From positions 1,522,501 to 1,586,500 of the forward strand of contig NZ_CP136521.1 of NCBI RefSeq assembly GCF_032814565.1: a stretch of DNA of 64,000 nt. Reading direction: 5' to 3'. The notes under the pieces were generated by a model. That model saw nothing but the letters and a program-made list of their open reading frames with translations. It searched no databases and was not told the DNA's origin. The translations under genes were made by a program, and so were the position numbers. This document shows, piece after piece, positions 43,196-52,977 of the stretch; positions within the stretch are counted from its first letter, which is position 1; every line of letters begins with the position of its first letter. This DNA is from Hwangdonia lutea. GTDB lineage: Bacteria; Bacteroidota; Bacteroidia; Flavobacteriales; Flavobacteriaceae.

Positions 43196-44890
43196 TTAAG
43201 CTTTTATATCTCTTAGTTTAAGTTGAAGCGACACGTTGCCTCTAAACTCATTTTCATCGATGGAATATACTGCCTTAAATGGTTTTTTATCAGAAATCAA
43301 TTCATATTTATCGCCCATTCCAAACCCAATACAAACTATACTTTTAGAAGCATTTGGTTGTTTTGCCGTTAAGCGCAAGTGGGTTTTATCGGCGCCAACA
43401 CATTTACCGTAACCGGTATCGGTTAAATTTTCAGTCAAAAAAACGGGGGTCATATTTGCTGGACCAAAAGGAGCAAACTGCTTTAATATTCTATAAAACT
43501 TTGGGGTTATGTCTTTTAAATCGATTTTAGCATCGATTTTAATCTCAGGAATTAGCAAGTTTCTGTCAATAGTTTTTGACACCTCATCTTCAAAAGCTTG
43601 TTTAAAAGCTTCGTAATTTTCTTCTTTAAGTGTTAGTCCTGCCGCATATTTATGTCCTCCAAATTGCTCGATATGCGCACTACAAGCTTCAATGGCATTG
43701 TACACATCGAACCCACGAACGCTGCGTGCCGAAGCCGCTAAATATTCACCACTGCGCGTAAATACCAGAGTTGGTCTGTAATACGTTTCCGTTAATCTTG
43801 AAGCTACAATACCTATAACGCCTTTATGCCAATCTTGGTGGTAAACCACGGTGGTAAGTCGGTCGTGTTCTTTGTTATCTTCAATTTGTTTAAGGGCTTC
43901 TTCAGTAATTTGCTTATCGGTTTCGCGTCTATCTAAATTATACTCATCAATCTCAGAAGCATACTGTTGTGCTTTATCGGCCTCTTCTTCGGCTAGTAAA
44001 GTAACGGCATAATTCCCGTGTTTCATGCGTCCCGCAGCGTTAATCCTTGGGGCGACAATAAATACGACGTCGGTAATGGTGAGTTCTGTTTTTTCAACTT
44101 GGTCTAAAATAGCTTTTATGCCGGGGCGCGGATTGGTGTTAATAACTTGTAATCCGAAATAAGCCAATGCCCTATTTTCACCATCAATGGGAACAATATC
44201 TGCCCCAATAGCTGTGGCAACCAAATCTAAGTATTCGGTTAAATCTTCAACCGTTTCTCCTTCTTTTGATGCTAAGGCTTGTACGAGTTTAAAGCCCACA
44301 CCACAACCGCATAATTCTTTATACGGATAATTACAATCTTCGCGTTTGGGGTCTAAAACTGCTACTGCTTTCGGGATTTCGTTTCCTGGTCTGTGATGAT
44401 CGCAAATAATAAAATCGATGCCTAGTTTTTTTGCATGGGCTACTTTTTCAACCGATTTAATCCCGCAATCTAAAGCGATAATCAGCGAAAAATCATTCTC
44501 TAAAGCAAAGTTTATACCTTTATAAGAAATACCGTAACCCTCATCGTATCTATTCGGGATATAAGTATGAACCAACGGGTATTTGGTTTTTAAATACGTG
44601 GACATTAAAGCGACTGCCGTGGTACCATCAACATCGTAATCGCCATATACCAAAATGTTTTCTTTATTGGCCATGGCTTTTTCTATACGTGCCACGGCCA
44701 GATCCATATCTTGCATTAAAAACGGATCGTGCAAATCGTTTAAACTGGGTCTGAAAAATGTTTTAGCATCCTCATAAGTTTCAATACCACGCTGTAATAA
44801 TAAGGTTGCAATAGGCGTATCTACTTGTAATGCTTCTTTTAAAACTGCTAATTTACTGGCTTCGGGTTTTGGCTTTAGTGTCCAACGCAT
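43196..44890 (-). CDS. recJ: Single-stranded-DNA exonuclease RecJ
   Basis: A 564-residue DHH-family 5'-3' exonuclease. The phosphoesterase motifs are YGDYDVDGTT (about 82-91), IALDCG, the name-giving DHH in ICDHHRPG and, in the DHHA1 part, ASARSVRGFDVYNAI and EQFGGHKYAAGL. An OB-type C-terminal region follows. Length is normal. It processes ends and abasic lesions in recombination and mismatch repair. The MFS gene follows 3 bases after its stop. Confidence 0.95.
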   Translation of the reverse strand: MRWTLKPKPEASKLAVLKEALQVDTPIATLLLQRGIETYEDAKTFFRPSLNDLHDPFLMQDMDLAVARIEKAMANKENILVYGDYDVDGTTAVALMSTYLKTKYPLVHTYIPNRYDEGYGISYKGINFALENDFSLIIALDCGIKSVEKVAHAKKLGIDFIICDHHRPGNEIPKAVAVLDPKREDCNYPYKELCGCGVGFKLVQALASKEGETVEDLTEYLDLVATAIGADIVPIDGENRALAYFGLQVINTNPRPGIKAILDQVEKTELTITDVVFIVAPRINAAGRMKHGNYAVTLLAEEEADKAQQYASEIDEYNLDRRETDKQITEEALKQIEDNKEHDRLTTVVYHQDWHKGVIGIVASRLTETYYRPTLVFTRSGEYLAASARSVRGFDVYNAIEACSAHIEQFGGHKYAAGLTLKEENYEAFKQAFEDEVSKTIDRNLLIPEIKIDAKIDLKDITPKFYRILKQFAPFGPANMTPVFLTENLTDTGYGKCVGADKTHLRLTAKQPNASKSIVCIGFGMGDKYELISDKKPFKAVYSIDENEFRGNVSLQLKLRDIKA

Positions 44891-44959
44891 TTAAAAAGTT
44901 TTAAGTTAAGAATACTTAAATTGCCTTAAGTTTTTCTTTTGCAAAAAAATTCTAATTTC

Positions 44960-45382
44960 TTATTTATTGTGATAATGGATATCTATTTTAATTTCGGCAA
45001 AATGACGAAACATTTCCATAACACCACAATATTTTTCAACCGAAAGATCTACGGCACTCTTTATTTTGTTTTCATTCAATTGTTTACCATAAAAATGATA
45101 ATCGACCGATACTTTGTGATAATATTTTGGATGCTCGTCGGTAAGCTCCCCTTCAACAACCATTTTAAAATCGTCAATTTTAACACGCATTTTATTTAAA
45201 ACCGAAACTACATCCAAACCCGAGCAACCGGCCAACGAGGATAGCATCATCGCCTTGGGCGCCATGCCTGAGTTAGTGCCACCAAATTCTTCTGAGGCAT
45301 CCATCATTATGGAATCCCAACGCGGGTTATCCGATTCAAATACCATATCCCCTTTCCACTGTGTGGTAACTTTATCTGCCAT
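44960..45382 (-). CDS. OsmC/Ohr-family protein
   Basis: A 140-residue OsmC-fold protein. The redox Cys is in AGCSGLDVVSVL near residue 54. The other Cys of the pair is in VEKYCGVMEM near residue 125. Such proteins reduce organic hydroperoxides as dimers. The sequence fits the general OsmC branch (YhfA-like) more than Ohr, so the peroxidase role is probable but not certain. A well-spaced promoter (TTG-18-TACTTTTG) lies upstream on the minus strand. Confidence 0.87.
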   Translation of the reverse strand: MADKVTTQWKGDMVFESDNPRWDSIMMDASEEFGGTNSGMAPKAMMLSSLAGCSGLDVVSVLNKMRVKIDDFKMVVEGELTDEHPKYYHKVSVDYHFYGKQLNENKIKSAVDLSVEKYCGVMEMFRHFAEIKIDIHYHNK

Positions 45383-45411
45383 TTTATAAATATTTTTGTT
45401 ACTTGTAGTTT

Positions 45412-45440
45412 CAAAAGTACTATTTATATACTTAAAACAA
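45412..45440 (-). promoter_or_regulatory. Promoter of the OsmC-family gene
   Basis: On the minus strand, -33 TTG (45438-45440), an 18-nt spacer, then -7 TACTTTTG (45412-45419), a full match to the Bacteroidota consensus, 29 bases before the ATG at 45382. Confidence 0.6.
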
Positions 45441-45456
45441 TAATCCTGCTACCAAT

Positions 45457-46920
45457 ATGAAATCTTTTTTAAAGCTGATATTGCTGTTTGTAACCCTATC
45501 TGCAGCTAGCCAAACCAACGATTTTACTTCTAAAATTTACGAAACTTACGATACTTACAAAGAAACCACATTGGAAAAAAGGCGCATAAAACACCAAGAT
45601 ATTCAGCCTTTAATCAACACGCTTAAAAACAACCCAAAGTTTACTGTAAAAAAAGTGGGGCAGTCTATTGAAGGGCGCGATCTAAGCCTAATCAGTATTG
45701 GGTCTGGTAAAACCAATGTGTTTTTATGGTCGCAAATGCATGGCGACGAACCTACGGCAACACAGGCTATTTTCGATATTTTTAACTTGCTTACCAGTAA
45801 GGATTTTTCAAAGGAAAAAGAAACCATTCTAAAACGTGTGACGCTTCATTTTTTACCGATGTTAAACCCTGATGGCGCCGAAAAATATACGCGCCGGAAC
45901 ACATTGGGTATCGATATTAACCGAGATGCACTCCGTTTACAGTCACTAGAAGGCCAAACTTTAAAACGAGTTAGGGACAGCCTGAATGCCGATTTCGGGT
46001 TTAATCTGCACGACCAAAACATTTATTACAATGCCGAACGTACCAACAAGCCTGCAACCATTTCGTATTTGGCACCGGCGTATAATTACGAAAAAGACAT
46101 TAACCAAGTGCGCGGAGATGCTATGAAGATTATTATTTTTATGAATAACATTATTCAAAAGTACGCACCCGGGCAAGTGGGCAGGTATAACGATGCTTTC
46201 GAGCCCAGGGCTTTTGGCGATAACATACAAAAATGGGGAACCAGCACCATTTTAATTGAATCTGGAGGTTATAAAAATGATGTTGAAAAACAGGAAATAA
46301 GAAAACTGAATTACGTCTCTATTCTTTCGGCCATTTATACCATTGCCAACGGGCAGTACAAAAATATTCCTATTGATGATTATGAAAACATACCGAGAAA
46401 CGATAGTAAGTTATTCGATTTAAAAATTGAGGGTGCTACGTATAATTTATTGGGAAAGCCCTATAAAATAGATATTGGTGTAAAGCGCTATGAAGTTGAT
46501 AATGCTAACCATTCCGATTTTTATAATGTGGGCAGAATTGCAGATCTAGGCGATTTATCGACCTTTTACGGCTACAACACTTTTAATGCCGAAGGTTATA
46601 CTATTGTCGAGGGCAAAGTGTATTCCGAAGTATTTGACTCTGTTAGTGGCATTTCGAATTTAGATGTTTTCAAGCTTTTAAAATCGGGTTACACGTATAT
46701 TCAAATGGAAAAATTGCCCGAAAGCACCTTAGAAGCCTCAGAGCCTATTCACTTGGTTAAGATAGGGCAGCAATTGCCTGAGTTTAGATTGAGACCCGGC
46801 ATTAACCCAACCTTTTTATTGCAAAAAGATGGTATTAACGAGTATGCCGTAATTAATGGGTTTTTAATTGATTTGAATGCCAAAAATAGTAGGCTAAAAA
46901 ATGCTTTGATTTATAGGTAG
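45457..46920 (+). CDS. M14-family zinc carboxypeptidase, exported
   Basis: A 487-residue protein with a signal peptide (cleavage near LSAAS). The M14 zinc site is HGDE (SQMHGDEPTATQ, His and Glu) with a later His in NLHDQNIYYN. NPDGAEKYTRRNTLGIDINRDA is the typical substrate loop, and the catalytic Glu falls in TILIESGGYKN. The C-terminal 150 residues form an extra domain. It trims peptides in the periplasm or at the surface. It is divergent from the OsmC gene and convergent with MazEF. Confidence 0.9.
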   Translation: MKSFLKLILLFVTLSAASQTNDFTSKIYETYDTYKETTLEKRRIKHQDIQPLINTLKNNPKFTVKKVGQSIEGRDLSLISIGSGKTNVFLWSQMHGDEPTATQAIFDIFNLLTSKDFSKEKETILKRVTLHFLPMLNPDGAEKYTRRNTLGIDINRDALRLQSLEGQTLKRVRDSLNADFGFNLHDQNIYYNAERTNKPATISYLAPAYNYEKDINQVRGDAMKIIIFMNNIIQKYAPGQVGRYNDAFEPRAFGDNIQKWGTSTILIESGGYKNDVEKQEIRKLNYVSILSAIYTIANGQYKNIPIDDYENIPRNDSKLFDLKIEGATYNLLGKPYKIDIGVKRYEVDNANHSDFYNVGRIADLGDLSTFYGYNTFNAEGYTIVEGKVYSEVFDSVSGISNLDVFKLLKSGYTYIQMEKLPESTLEASEPIHLVKIGQQLPEFRLRPGINPTFLLQKDGINEYAVINGFLIDLNAKNSRLKNALIYR

Positions 46921-46938
46921 AATTACCACAAGACCCAT

Positions 46939-47262
46939 TTAATCTACGAATGTCTCTCGGATAATAGCTTTGCAATTTCGAATTTCGGATTTCGATAATT
47001 GGTCAAAACTTTTTATTATACGCGTTTTATCAATGGTTCGAATTTGGTCAATGGCAATCATTCCCTTTTTATTGTTGTATTTTACTGCAGTTCGGGTTGG
47101 ATATTTTTTCAAGTTAGTCGTCATTGGAGCCACCACAATCGTTTTGAGAAACTTATTTATTTCATTGGGAGATACAATTACGCAAGGGCGCGTCTTTTTT
47201 ATTTCGCTACCTATTGTTGGGTCGAGGTTTACAAGCACGATAGCATATTGCTTTAGTTCCAT
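46939..47262 (-). CDS. mazF: MazF/PemK-family mRNA interferase toxin
   Basis: A 107-residue CcdB/PemK-fold toxin. The family start (DLDPTIGSEIKKTRPCVIVSPNEIN here with VNLDPT) and the VVAPMTTNLKKYPTR and IDQIRTIDKTRI blocks match PemK/MazF endoribonucleases. The catalytic Arg and Thr region is intact. It overlaps the antitoxin gene by 10 bases, the usual arrangement for a translationally coupled pair. The partner lies upstream on the same strand. Confidence 0.92.
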   Translation of the reverse strand: MELKQYAIVLVNLDPTIGSEIKKTRPCVIVSPNEINKFLKTIVVAPMTTNLKKYPTRTAVKYNNKKGMIAIDQIRTIDKTRIIKSFDQLSKSEIRNCKAIIRETFVD

Positions 47263-47498
47263 TCCTCAAAATTTTCATCTTCAAAAACATCGTCAAACAA
47301 TAACCGATCATCATTATTATCTCGCATTTCCTCAAACGCTTTTTCCCAGTTTTTTCTTGGTTGATCAATAGGTTTCAGCACAATTTGCTCTTTCTCCAAT
47401 ATCATTTCAACCTTGTCTTTTATATTGTACTTTTCTAAAATTGTTTTGCTTAAACGAAGCCCTTTTGAATTCCCTATTTTAATAATTGCTGTTTCCAT
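47253..47498 (-). CDS. mazE: AbrB-type antitoxin MazE
   Basis: An 81-residue swapped-hairpin AbrB DNA-binding protein (AIIKIGNSKGLRLSKTILEKYN) with a negatively charged C-terminal tail (DDVFEDENFEEWN), as expected for neutralising the basic toxin groove. It is first in the operon and overlaps mazF by 10 bases. Such antitoxins also repress their own promoter. Confidence 0.92.
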   Translation of the reverse strand: METAIIKIGNSKGLRLSKTILEKYNIKDKVEMILEKEQIVLKPIDQPRKNWEKAFEEMRDNNDDRLLFDDVFEDENFEEWN

Positions 47499-47564
47499 AA
47501 TTCAATTTTGTAATTACAAAGTTAATACATTTTTTTGGGTTTTTCAAAATTTTTTATTTAGTCC

Positions 47565-47597
47565 AGACCTGTCAGGTTTTAGAAACCTGACAGGTCT
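47565..47597. repeat. Palindromic intergenic hairpin
   Basis: AGACCTGTCAGGTTT / AAACCTGACAGGTCT type inverted repeat with a loop of about 3 nt, between mazE and the PBP4-type gene (both minus strand). Flanking T-rich sequence on both sides allows a terminator role for the upstream PBP4-type gene; palindromes of this kind are frequent between flavobacterial genes. Confidence 0.6.
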
Positions 47598-47615
47598 CAA
47601 TTGCTAAAATAGCTT

Positions 47616-48881
47616 TCAATAATTATCGCGGAGCCATTCAAAAATTAATTGCATGCGTTTTTTTACATCAGTCGTAGATTTTCTGTAATGATTATTCATA
47701 AAACTAAAAATCAAGGTTTTGCCCGATTTTGTAATCAGATAACCACTTAACGAATAATTATTGCCTAAGGTGCCCGATTTCGCATAAATATAAGGTTTCT
47801 CTTCACCCGAATAATAGTTTTTTAAGGTACCTGATGAGCCGCCAACAGGAAATAAATTAAATAAACGCTGTTGCGGAATTTGATTGTGTAATTTTTCGAG
47901 TACCTGCACAAACGATGTTGGTGAAAATAGGTTATAGCGGCTTAATCCAGAGCCATCAACCCAACGCGGTTTTTGTTTTAAATCTTTTAATTGCTTGTTT
48001 AAAATAGTGTCTCGAATTCGTTTCGAACTCAAGGTGTCTGAAAGTGTTGACGATGCCAAAATGAGCATTTGTTCCGCTAAAAAATTATCGCTTACCAACA
48101 TCATGCGTTTATATAAAGAATCCGACGGAACGCTATAAGCCGTATGTGTTAAGGCTTTATCTGACTGTTTGAAAACAGATACTTTATTTGGAAGTATATC
48201 ATCCCACAACTGCTTTACTAACGCTGTATCGATAACCATAGGAACTTCAATGGTATCCTTTCGTTTTGGATTGTAATAAAACGTGTTGTCGTTAAAATTT
48301 CTTCTTTTATTGGATTCGGAAAAATGGATTTGATTTTTCAATGCCTTTGGAATGCTTTGCAGGCTGTCTTGATTACTAATGGTAAGCACATTTCCGTACA
48401 TGGGAAAGCTACTTTTTTCGGGGCTAAAATAGGTGTCGTAATCTTCCCAAGCCCAACCTGGTCCAAACTTATCATCCTCCAAATTATTTAAAACCACATT
48501 TACTTTTTTGTAGTTTCTTGCCATTTTTAAGGCTGTACTATCATTAAAAAACGGATGTAAAAAAGTGGGGTTTCCAACACCTTGAATGGTAATGGTATCG
48601 TTTTCAATACCATATTTAAACGCTGGGATTTGCGCTGGTAACACTTGCAAAGCGGTATATAAAGTAAAAATTTTGGTGTTGCTGGCCGGGGTAAAATATT
48701 TGTCGGCATTTTTCTTAAATACGGTGTCTTTAGTTTTCGGATTGAAAACCAACAATCCTGTAAACTGGTTGTTGTAGAAGGGATTTTCTAAATTTTTTGA
48801 AATATAATTGGATTTGCAGCTGCTTAAAAACAAAGCCGATAAGCATAAATAAATAAGTTTTCTTTTTATTGTTTTCAACAT
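47616..48881 (-). CDS. dacB: D-alanyl-D-alanine carboxypeptidase, PBP4/DacB family
   Basis: A 421-residue S13-family penicillin-binding protein made as a lipoprotein (lipobox LSSC, Cys22). The active-site set is complete: SxxK at 67-70 (SNTK), SxN in VSDNFLAE and KSGT in YAKSGTLGN. It trims peptidoglycan peptides in the periplasm. At 421 residues it is shorter than E. coli PBP4 (about 477), suggesting a reduced insert domain. It is transcribed alone, with the DeoR gene behind it on the same strand after 76 bases. Confidence 0.88.
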   Translation of the reverse strand: MLKTIKRKLIYLCLSALFLSSCKSNYISKNLENPFYNNQFTGLLVFNPKTKDTVFKKNADKYFTPASNTKIFTLYTALQVLPAQIPAFKYGIENDTITIQGVGNPTFLHPFFNDSTALKMARNYKKVNVVLNNLEDDKFGPGWAWEDYDTYFSPEKSSFPMYGNVLTISNQDSLQSIPKALKNQIHFSESNKRRNFNDNTFYYNPKRKDTIEVPMVIDTALVKQLWDDILPNKVSVFKQSDKALTHTAYSVPSDSLYKRMMLVSDNFLAEQMLILASSTLSDTLSSKRIRDTILNKQLKDLKQKPRWVDGSGLSRYNLFSPTSFVQVLEKLHNQIPQQRLFNLFPVGGSSGTLKNYYSGEEKPYIYAKSGTLGNNYSLSGYLITKSGKTLIFSFMNNHYRKSTTDVKKRMQLIFEWLRDNY

Positions 48882-48957
48882 GTTAAGGCTAACATTAATT
48901 TGATGCTTCTAAAGTATATTCAAAATTCATTTGATACTAAATTAGAATCACGATAGG

Positions 48958-49707
48958 TTATATAATCACCGCGTTAATGGCGTTAAAATCTACAAAAACA
49001 GAATCTGATGCATCAATATCGGTAATGATGGCATCAATCTCGTTAATGGGAACAACGGTGTGCCTCTTTACAGACATTAGTTTACTACTTATACACATAA
49101 CTACCACGTGGTTTGAGGCTTCAATCATCCTTCTTTTTATACGAGAAACGTCCCAGTCCTGCTCCGTTAAGCCTCTGTTAACGTTTATGCCATCTACACC
49201 CATAAAACATATATCGGCGCTAATATTATGGATTGAAGTTACCAAATCTATACCTACGGTAACCTGTGCCGACTTATTTAATTTTCCGCCTAAAAAAATA
49301 ACTTCAATTAGTGGATGATACGATAATTGTGTGGCAATGGGCAAACTATAGGTATATACGGTGGCGTTAATATCTGGTGGAATAATTTTAGCCAATTCTA
49401 AATTGGTTGAGCTCCCACTCATAATAATGGCTTGCCCATCGTGTATTAAATTTACGGCTTTTTTGGCAATTTTCTTTTTCTTATCAATATCGGCAATACT
49501 TCTTTCGTCGTAAGACAGTATTTTGCTTTCTTTCAGCAAAGCGCCACCATGCACTTTATAAACCAGGTTTTTTGCCTCTAATTCTTTTAAATCTCTTCGG
49601 ATGGTATCTTCAGAAACCTGCAGTTCTTGGCTCAATTTTGTCGATAGTACTTTTTTTTCTGTCTTTAGCCTATCCAAAATGGCGTGTTGTCTTTCTTGCT
49701 TTAGCAT
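48958..49707 (-). CDS. DeoR-family regulator next to the second SusC/SusD pair
   Basis: A 249-residue DeoR protein: winged HTH (ERQHAILDRLKTEKKVLSTKLSQELQVSEDTIRRDLKELEAKN), YKVHGGA and a sensor domain with MSGSSTNLE, LGGKLN and GVDGIN. It lies divergent to susC at 49835, with a 127-base shared promoter region holding an inverted repeat, so it probably represses that locus in response to a phosphorylated sugar. It is a distinct paralogue of the protein at 35325-36077. Confidence 0.9.
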   Translation of the reverse strand: MLKQERQHAILDRLKTEKKVLSTKLSQELQVSEDTIRRDLKELEAKNLVYKVHGGALLKESKILSYDERSIADIDKKKKIAKKAVNLIHDGQAIIMSGSSTNLELAKIIPPDINATVYTYSLPIATQLSYHPLIEVIFLGGKLNKSAQVTVGIDLVTSIHNISADICFMGVDGINVNRGLTEQDWDVSRIKRRMIEASNHVVVMCISSKLMSVKRHTVVPINEIDAIITDIDASDSVFVDFNAINAVII

Positions 49708-49733
49708 AACCTCGATTAAAAACGTGCTAAATA

Positions 49734-49757
49734 TGCAATAAACAAATTAATATTGCA
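49734..49757. promoter_or_regulatory. Inverted repeat between DeoR and susC
   Basis: TGCAATA (49734-49740) and TATTGCA (49751-49757), perfect 7-bp arms with a 10-bp spacer, in the divergent region. A candidate operator of the DeoR protein. Confidence 0.45.
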
Positions 49758-49798
49758 AAAAAATGCATAAAAAACACTCATAAAAACGCAAACATTAC

Positions 49799-49806
49799 TA
49801 TATTTG
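49799..49806 (+). promoter_or_regulatory. Candidate -7 box for the second susC
   Basis: TATATTTG, 28 bases before the ATG at 49835; matches TAnnTTTG. Confidence 0.5.
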
Positions 49807-49834
49807 AGAGACTATTAATTCAAACTCTTAATTT

Positions 49835-52800
49835 ATGAACAAAAAAACAACCCTCTCTTTTCTTGTTTTTTTAACCGCTACCTGCAGTTTTTTGTTTGCT
49901 CAAAACATAACTGTAAGTGGTACGGTAACCGATGCTTCTAGCGTTCCGTTGCCCGGTGTAAACATTCAAGTAAAAGGAACAAGCAACGGAACATCGACCG
50001 ATTTTGATGGAAATTATTCTATTTCTGCAAATCAAGGCGATGTATTGATTTTTTCTTTTGTTGGCTTTAAAACAAAAGAAGTTTCGGTAACAGGAACTCA
50101 ACTAAATACTTCTCTAGAAGAAGATGCAAGCAAACTAGACGAAGTTGTTATTACGGCATTTGGTGTTGCTAAAAAACAGAAATCTTTAGGATATTCTGTA
50201 ACACAAGTGGATGCCAATGATGTAAATTTAACAGGGCAAACCAATGCTCTTGAAGCACTTCAAGGACAAGTTGCCGGCGTGCAAATTAACCGAACCTCTG
50301 GATCTGCTGGTGGTGGTGTTGATATATTAATTAGAGGCATTACCTCTGTAAATCCTTCTAGAAGTAACCAACCCTTAATTATTGTTGATGGATTAGCCCT
50401 TAATAATGATACATTTTCTGGTGAGGTAAGACCGAGTACTGGTTCAAATTCTGCTAGTAGTGCCGAACAATTTGCATTTTCTAACAGAGCGGGAGATATC
50501 AATCCTGAAGATATAGAAAGCTATAATGTTTTAAAAGGTGCAGCAGCAACAGCGCTTTATGGCGTTAGAGCATCAAATGGTGCCATTATTATTACGACTA
50601 AAAAAGGTAAATTAGGGAAGGCTAAAATAAACTTAACAGCCTCTACTTCTTTTAGAGAAGTTAAAACAACGCCCGATGATCAAACTGAATATCGCGAAGG
50701 CTTTAACAACCTGCCCAGAACTTTATATACGCCAGAAACCGATACTGGATTTACAAGATTGGGTGGAACTTCCTTTTATTCATGGGGACCGAGGTTTAGC
50801 GATGATTCTGCAACTTTGGGCAATGGCGATGTTATAGACCTTACAAATGACGCCTATTACAGTCCCTATGATATTTTTAGAACCGGTGTTAACACTCAAG
50901 TAAACCTAAGTGTGAGTGGCGCTACGGGCGTTATGGATTATTTCTTATCTGTTGGTAATAGTAGCGACGAAGGTATTTTACCAAATACAGATTACGAGAA
51001 AACAAACCTTAGGTTAAAAGCGGGTTATAAAGTGACCGACAATTTCAATATTAATAGCTCTATTGCCTTTACCAATTCGGGAGGCCGGCGAGCAAATGGT
51101 GGTGATAAATCGGTTATGAGCGCCCTGTCTTATTTTTCAGGAACATTCCCAATAAACGATTACCAAAACCCTGATGGTTCCGAGCGTGATTATTCCTTTG
51201 GAATTATTGATAACCCAAGATATTTAATGGAAACCAGCAGTCTTGTTGATGATGTTAACCGTTGGGTAGGTAATGCTACATTTAATTGGCAACCTAAAGA
51301 ATGGGTAAATATTACCTATGCTGCTCAAATTGATAATTATTCCGACAGACGTAACCGTTATGTGGGACCAGATTTAGATGGAGGCTCGCAGGTTGGTGGT
51401 TTTATTTTAAATCAAAATATAAACTTCACAGCATTAGAATCTAACTTATTAGTGGCATTCAATAAAGATTGGTCTGATGATTTTACTTCAGAATTAACCT
51501 TAGGACATCAAGTTTCAGACACTAAAAGAGATTATGATGAAGCACGTGGCGAAGGTTTAAATATTGCAGGGGTTAACGAAATAGGCAACACAACCAATTT
51601 CTTTATCGACAACTCGGTAGTACAACTGCGCAATATGGGTATTTTTGGAGAGTTAAAATTGGCTTACAAAGACAAGTTATTTTTAACCTTAACAGGAAGA
51701 AATGACTGGTTATCTACATTACCAAAAGCAAACAGGTCATTCTTTTACCCATCGGCTAGTTTAGCCTACGATATCACCAGCCTTTTTGGAGACAGCGACG
51801 TATTCTCCTTTGGAAAACTTAGAGCCTCTTGGGCAGAAGTTGGTAAAGGCCCTGGATTTGGTGATGTTGGACAGTATTTTGTGGTTGATGGCGATTTTCC
51901 ATTTGCAGGCTCTGGCGGATACAGAAGAAGCACAAGACTCGGTGATTTAGCAATTCAACCAGAAAGCAATAAATCTACAGAATTTGGTGCCGATTTACGA
52001 TTTTTCGATAGTCGTATTCGTATAGATTACGCTTATTTTAAAACCAAAGTTGAAGATCAAATTTTCAACGTAGGTACAGCGTATTCCTCTGGCCTATCGG
52101 CTATTACTAGAAATGCAGGAGATTATGAAGTTTTCGGACATGAATTGTTATTAAGTGCCGATATTATTAGAAAACCAGATTTTAAGTGGAATATGATTTT
52201 AAACTGGTCTACGAGTGAAGGTAATGTCCTCGATATTCCAGATGATATTGAAGCTATTATTTTTGCAAATTCTGGTTTTGCTGGTGTGACCTCTGAAATT
52301 AGAGAAGGCGATAAAATGGGTAACTTATATGGTTACAAATGGCGCTACGAAAATGGAGAACGCTATATTGGTAGCGACGGATTACCCCGTGTAAACCTAG
52401 ACGAAAGAGTTGTGGTTGGTAACGCATTTCCAGATTTCATATCGTCTGTTAACAACAGTTTTAAATGGAAAGGCATCGGATTCAATTTTGTGTTAGAATA
52501 CAAAAAAGGAGGCGATCTTTACGATTCCGGAATGCGTAACTCTATTAGAAATGGTGTTCGTGGCATTACAGCCTATCGTAACGTAGATACCGTACTTGAG
52601 GGTGTTATGGACGATGGTAGTGGTGGTTTCACAACCAATACTATCGAAACAACAATTGATCAAAACTATTACAGAAGTTCGACACGTTACAACAGAGCTT
52701 CAGAAATTTTAGTGCAAGATGCGTCTTGGGTTAAACTTAGAAACATAGGTCTGTCCTACGATTTTGGATCTAATATTACAGAGAAATTAAAAGTAGACAA

Positions 52801-52966
52801 ACTTAGCTTTAACGTAAGTGCCAATAACATTTTGATATGGACACCGTTTGATGGATTCGACCCCGAAGGAAATCAATACAGCGCAGGAAGTAATGTTTAT
52901 GGATTTACCGGGTTAAGTATACCGTTAAGCCAGAGTTATTCATTTGGTCTTAATATTATATTTTAA
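49835..52966 (+). CDS. SusC/RagA-family TonB-dependent transporter (second locus)
   Basis: A 1043-residue outer-membrane transporter. A signal peptide ends near FLFAQ. A carboxypeptidase-like domain follows (GTSNGTSTDFDGNYS), then a plug with DEVVITAFGVAKKQKSLGYSV and TALYGVRASNGAIIITTKKG, then the barrel to an aromatic end (LNIIF). It is paired with the SusD at 52978, 11 bases downstream. The AFG-with-KKQKSLGY plug belongs to a branch distinct from the first SusC, often near peptide or small-molecule loci, but the ligand is unknown. No hydrolase follows. Confidence 0.94.
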   Translation: MNKKTTLSFLVFLTATCSFLFAQNITVSGTVTDASSVPLPGVNIQVKGTSNGTSTDFDGNYSISANQGDVLIFSFVGFKTKEVSVTGTQLNTSLEEDASKLDEVVITAFGVAKKQKSLGYSVTQVDANDVNLTGQTNALEALQGQVAGVQINRTSGSAGGGVDILIRGITSVNPSRSNQPLIIVDGLALNNDTFSGEVRPSTGSNSASSAEQFAFSNRAGDINPEDIESYNVLKGAAATALYGVRASNGAIIITTKKGKLGKAKINLTASTSFREVKTTPDDQTEYREGFNNLPRTLYTPETDTGFTRLGGTSFYSWGPRFSDDSATLGNGDVIDLTNDAYYSPYDIFRTGVNTQVNLSVSGATGVMDYFLSVGNSSDEGILPNTDYEKTNLRLKAGYKVTDNFNINSSIAFTNSGGRRANGGDKSVMSALSYFSGTFPINDYQNPDGSERDYSFGIIDNPRYLMETSSLVDDVNRWVGNATFNWQPKEWVNITYAAQIDNYSDRRNRYVGPDLDGGSQVGGFILNQNINFTALESNLLVAFNKDWSDDFTSELTLGHQVSDTKRDYDEARGEGLNIAGVNEIGNTTNFFIDNSVVQLRNMGIFGELKLAYKDKLFLTLTGRNDWLSTLPKANRSFFYPSASLAYDITSLFGDSDVFSFGKLRASWAEVGKGPGFGDVGQYFVVDGDFPFAGSGGYRRSTRLGDLAIQPESNKSTEFGADLRFFDSRIRIDYAYFKTKVEDQIFNVGTAYSSGLSAITRNAGDYEVFGHELLLSADIIRKPDFKWNMILNWSTSEGNVLDIPDDIEAIIFANSGFAGVTSEIREGDKMGNLYGYKWRYENGERYIGSDGLPRVNLDERVVVGNAFPDFISSVNNSFKWKGIGFNFVLEYKKGGDLYDSGMRNSIRNGVRGITAYRNVDTVLEGVMDDGSGGFTTNTIETTIDQNYYRSSTRYNRASEILVQDASWVKLRNIGLSYDFGSNITEKLKVDKLSFNVSANNILIWTPFDGFDPEGNQYSAGSNVYGFTGLSIPLSQSYSFGLNIIF

Positions 52967-52977
52967 AAAAAGAAATT

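Noticed and set aside
46939-47498. MazEF as a novel system
   Set aside because: Both proteins and their 10-base overlap are typical of known MazEF/PemIK pairs.
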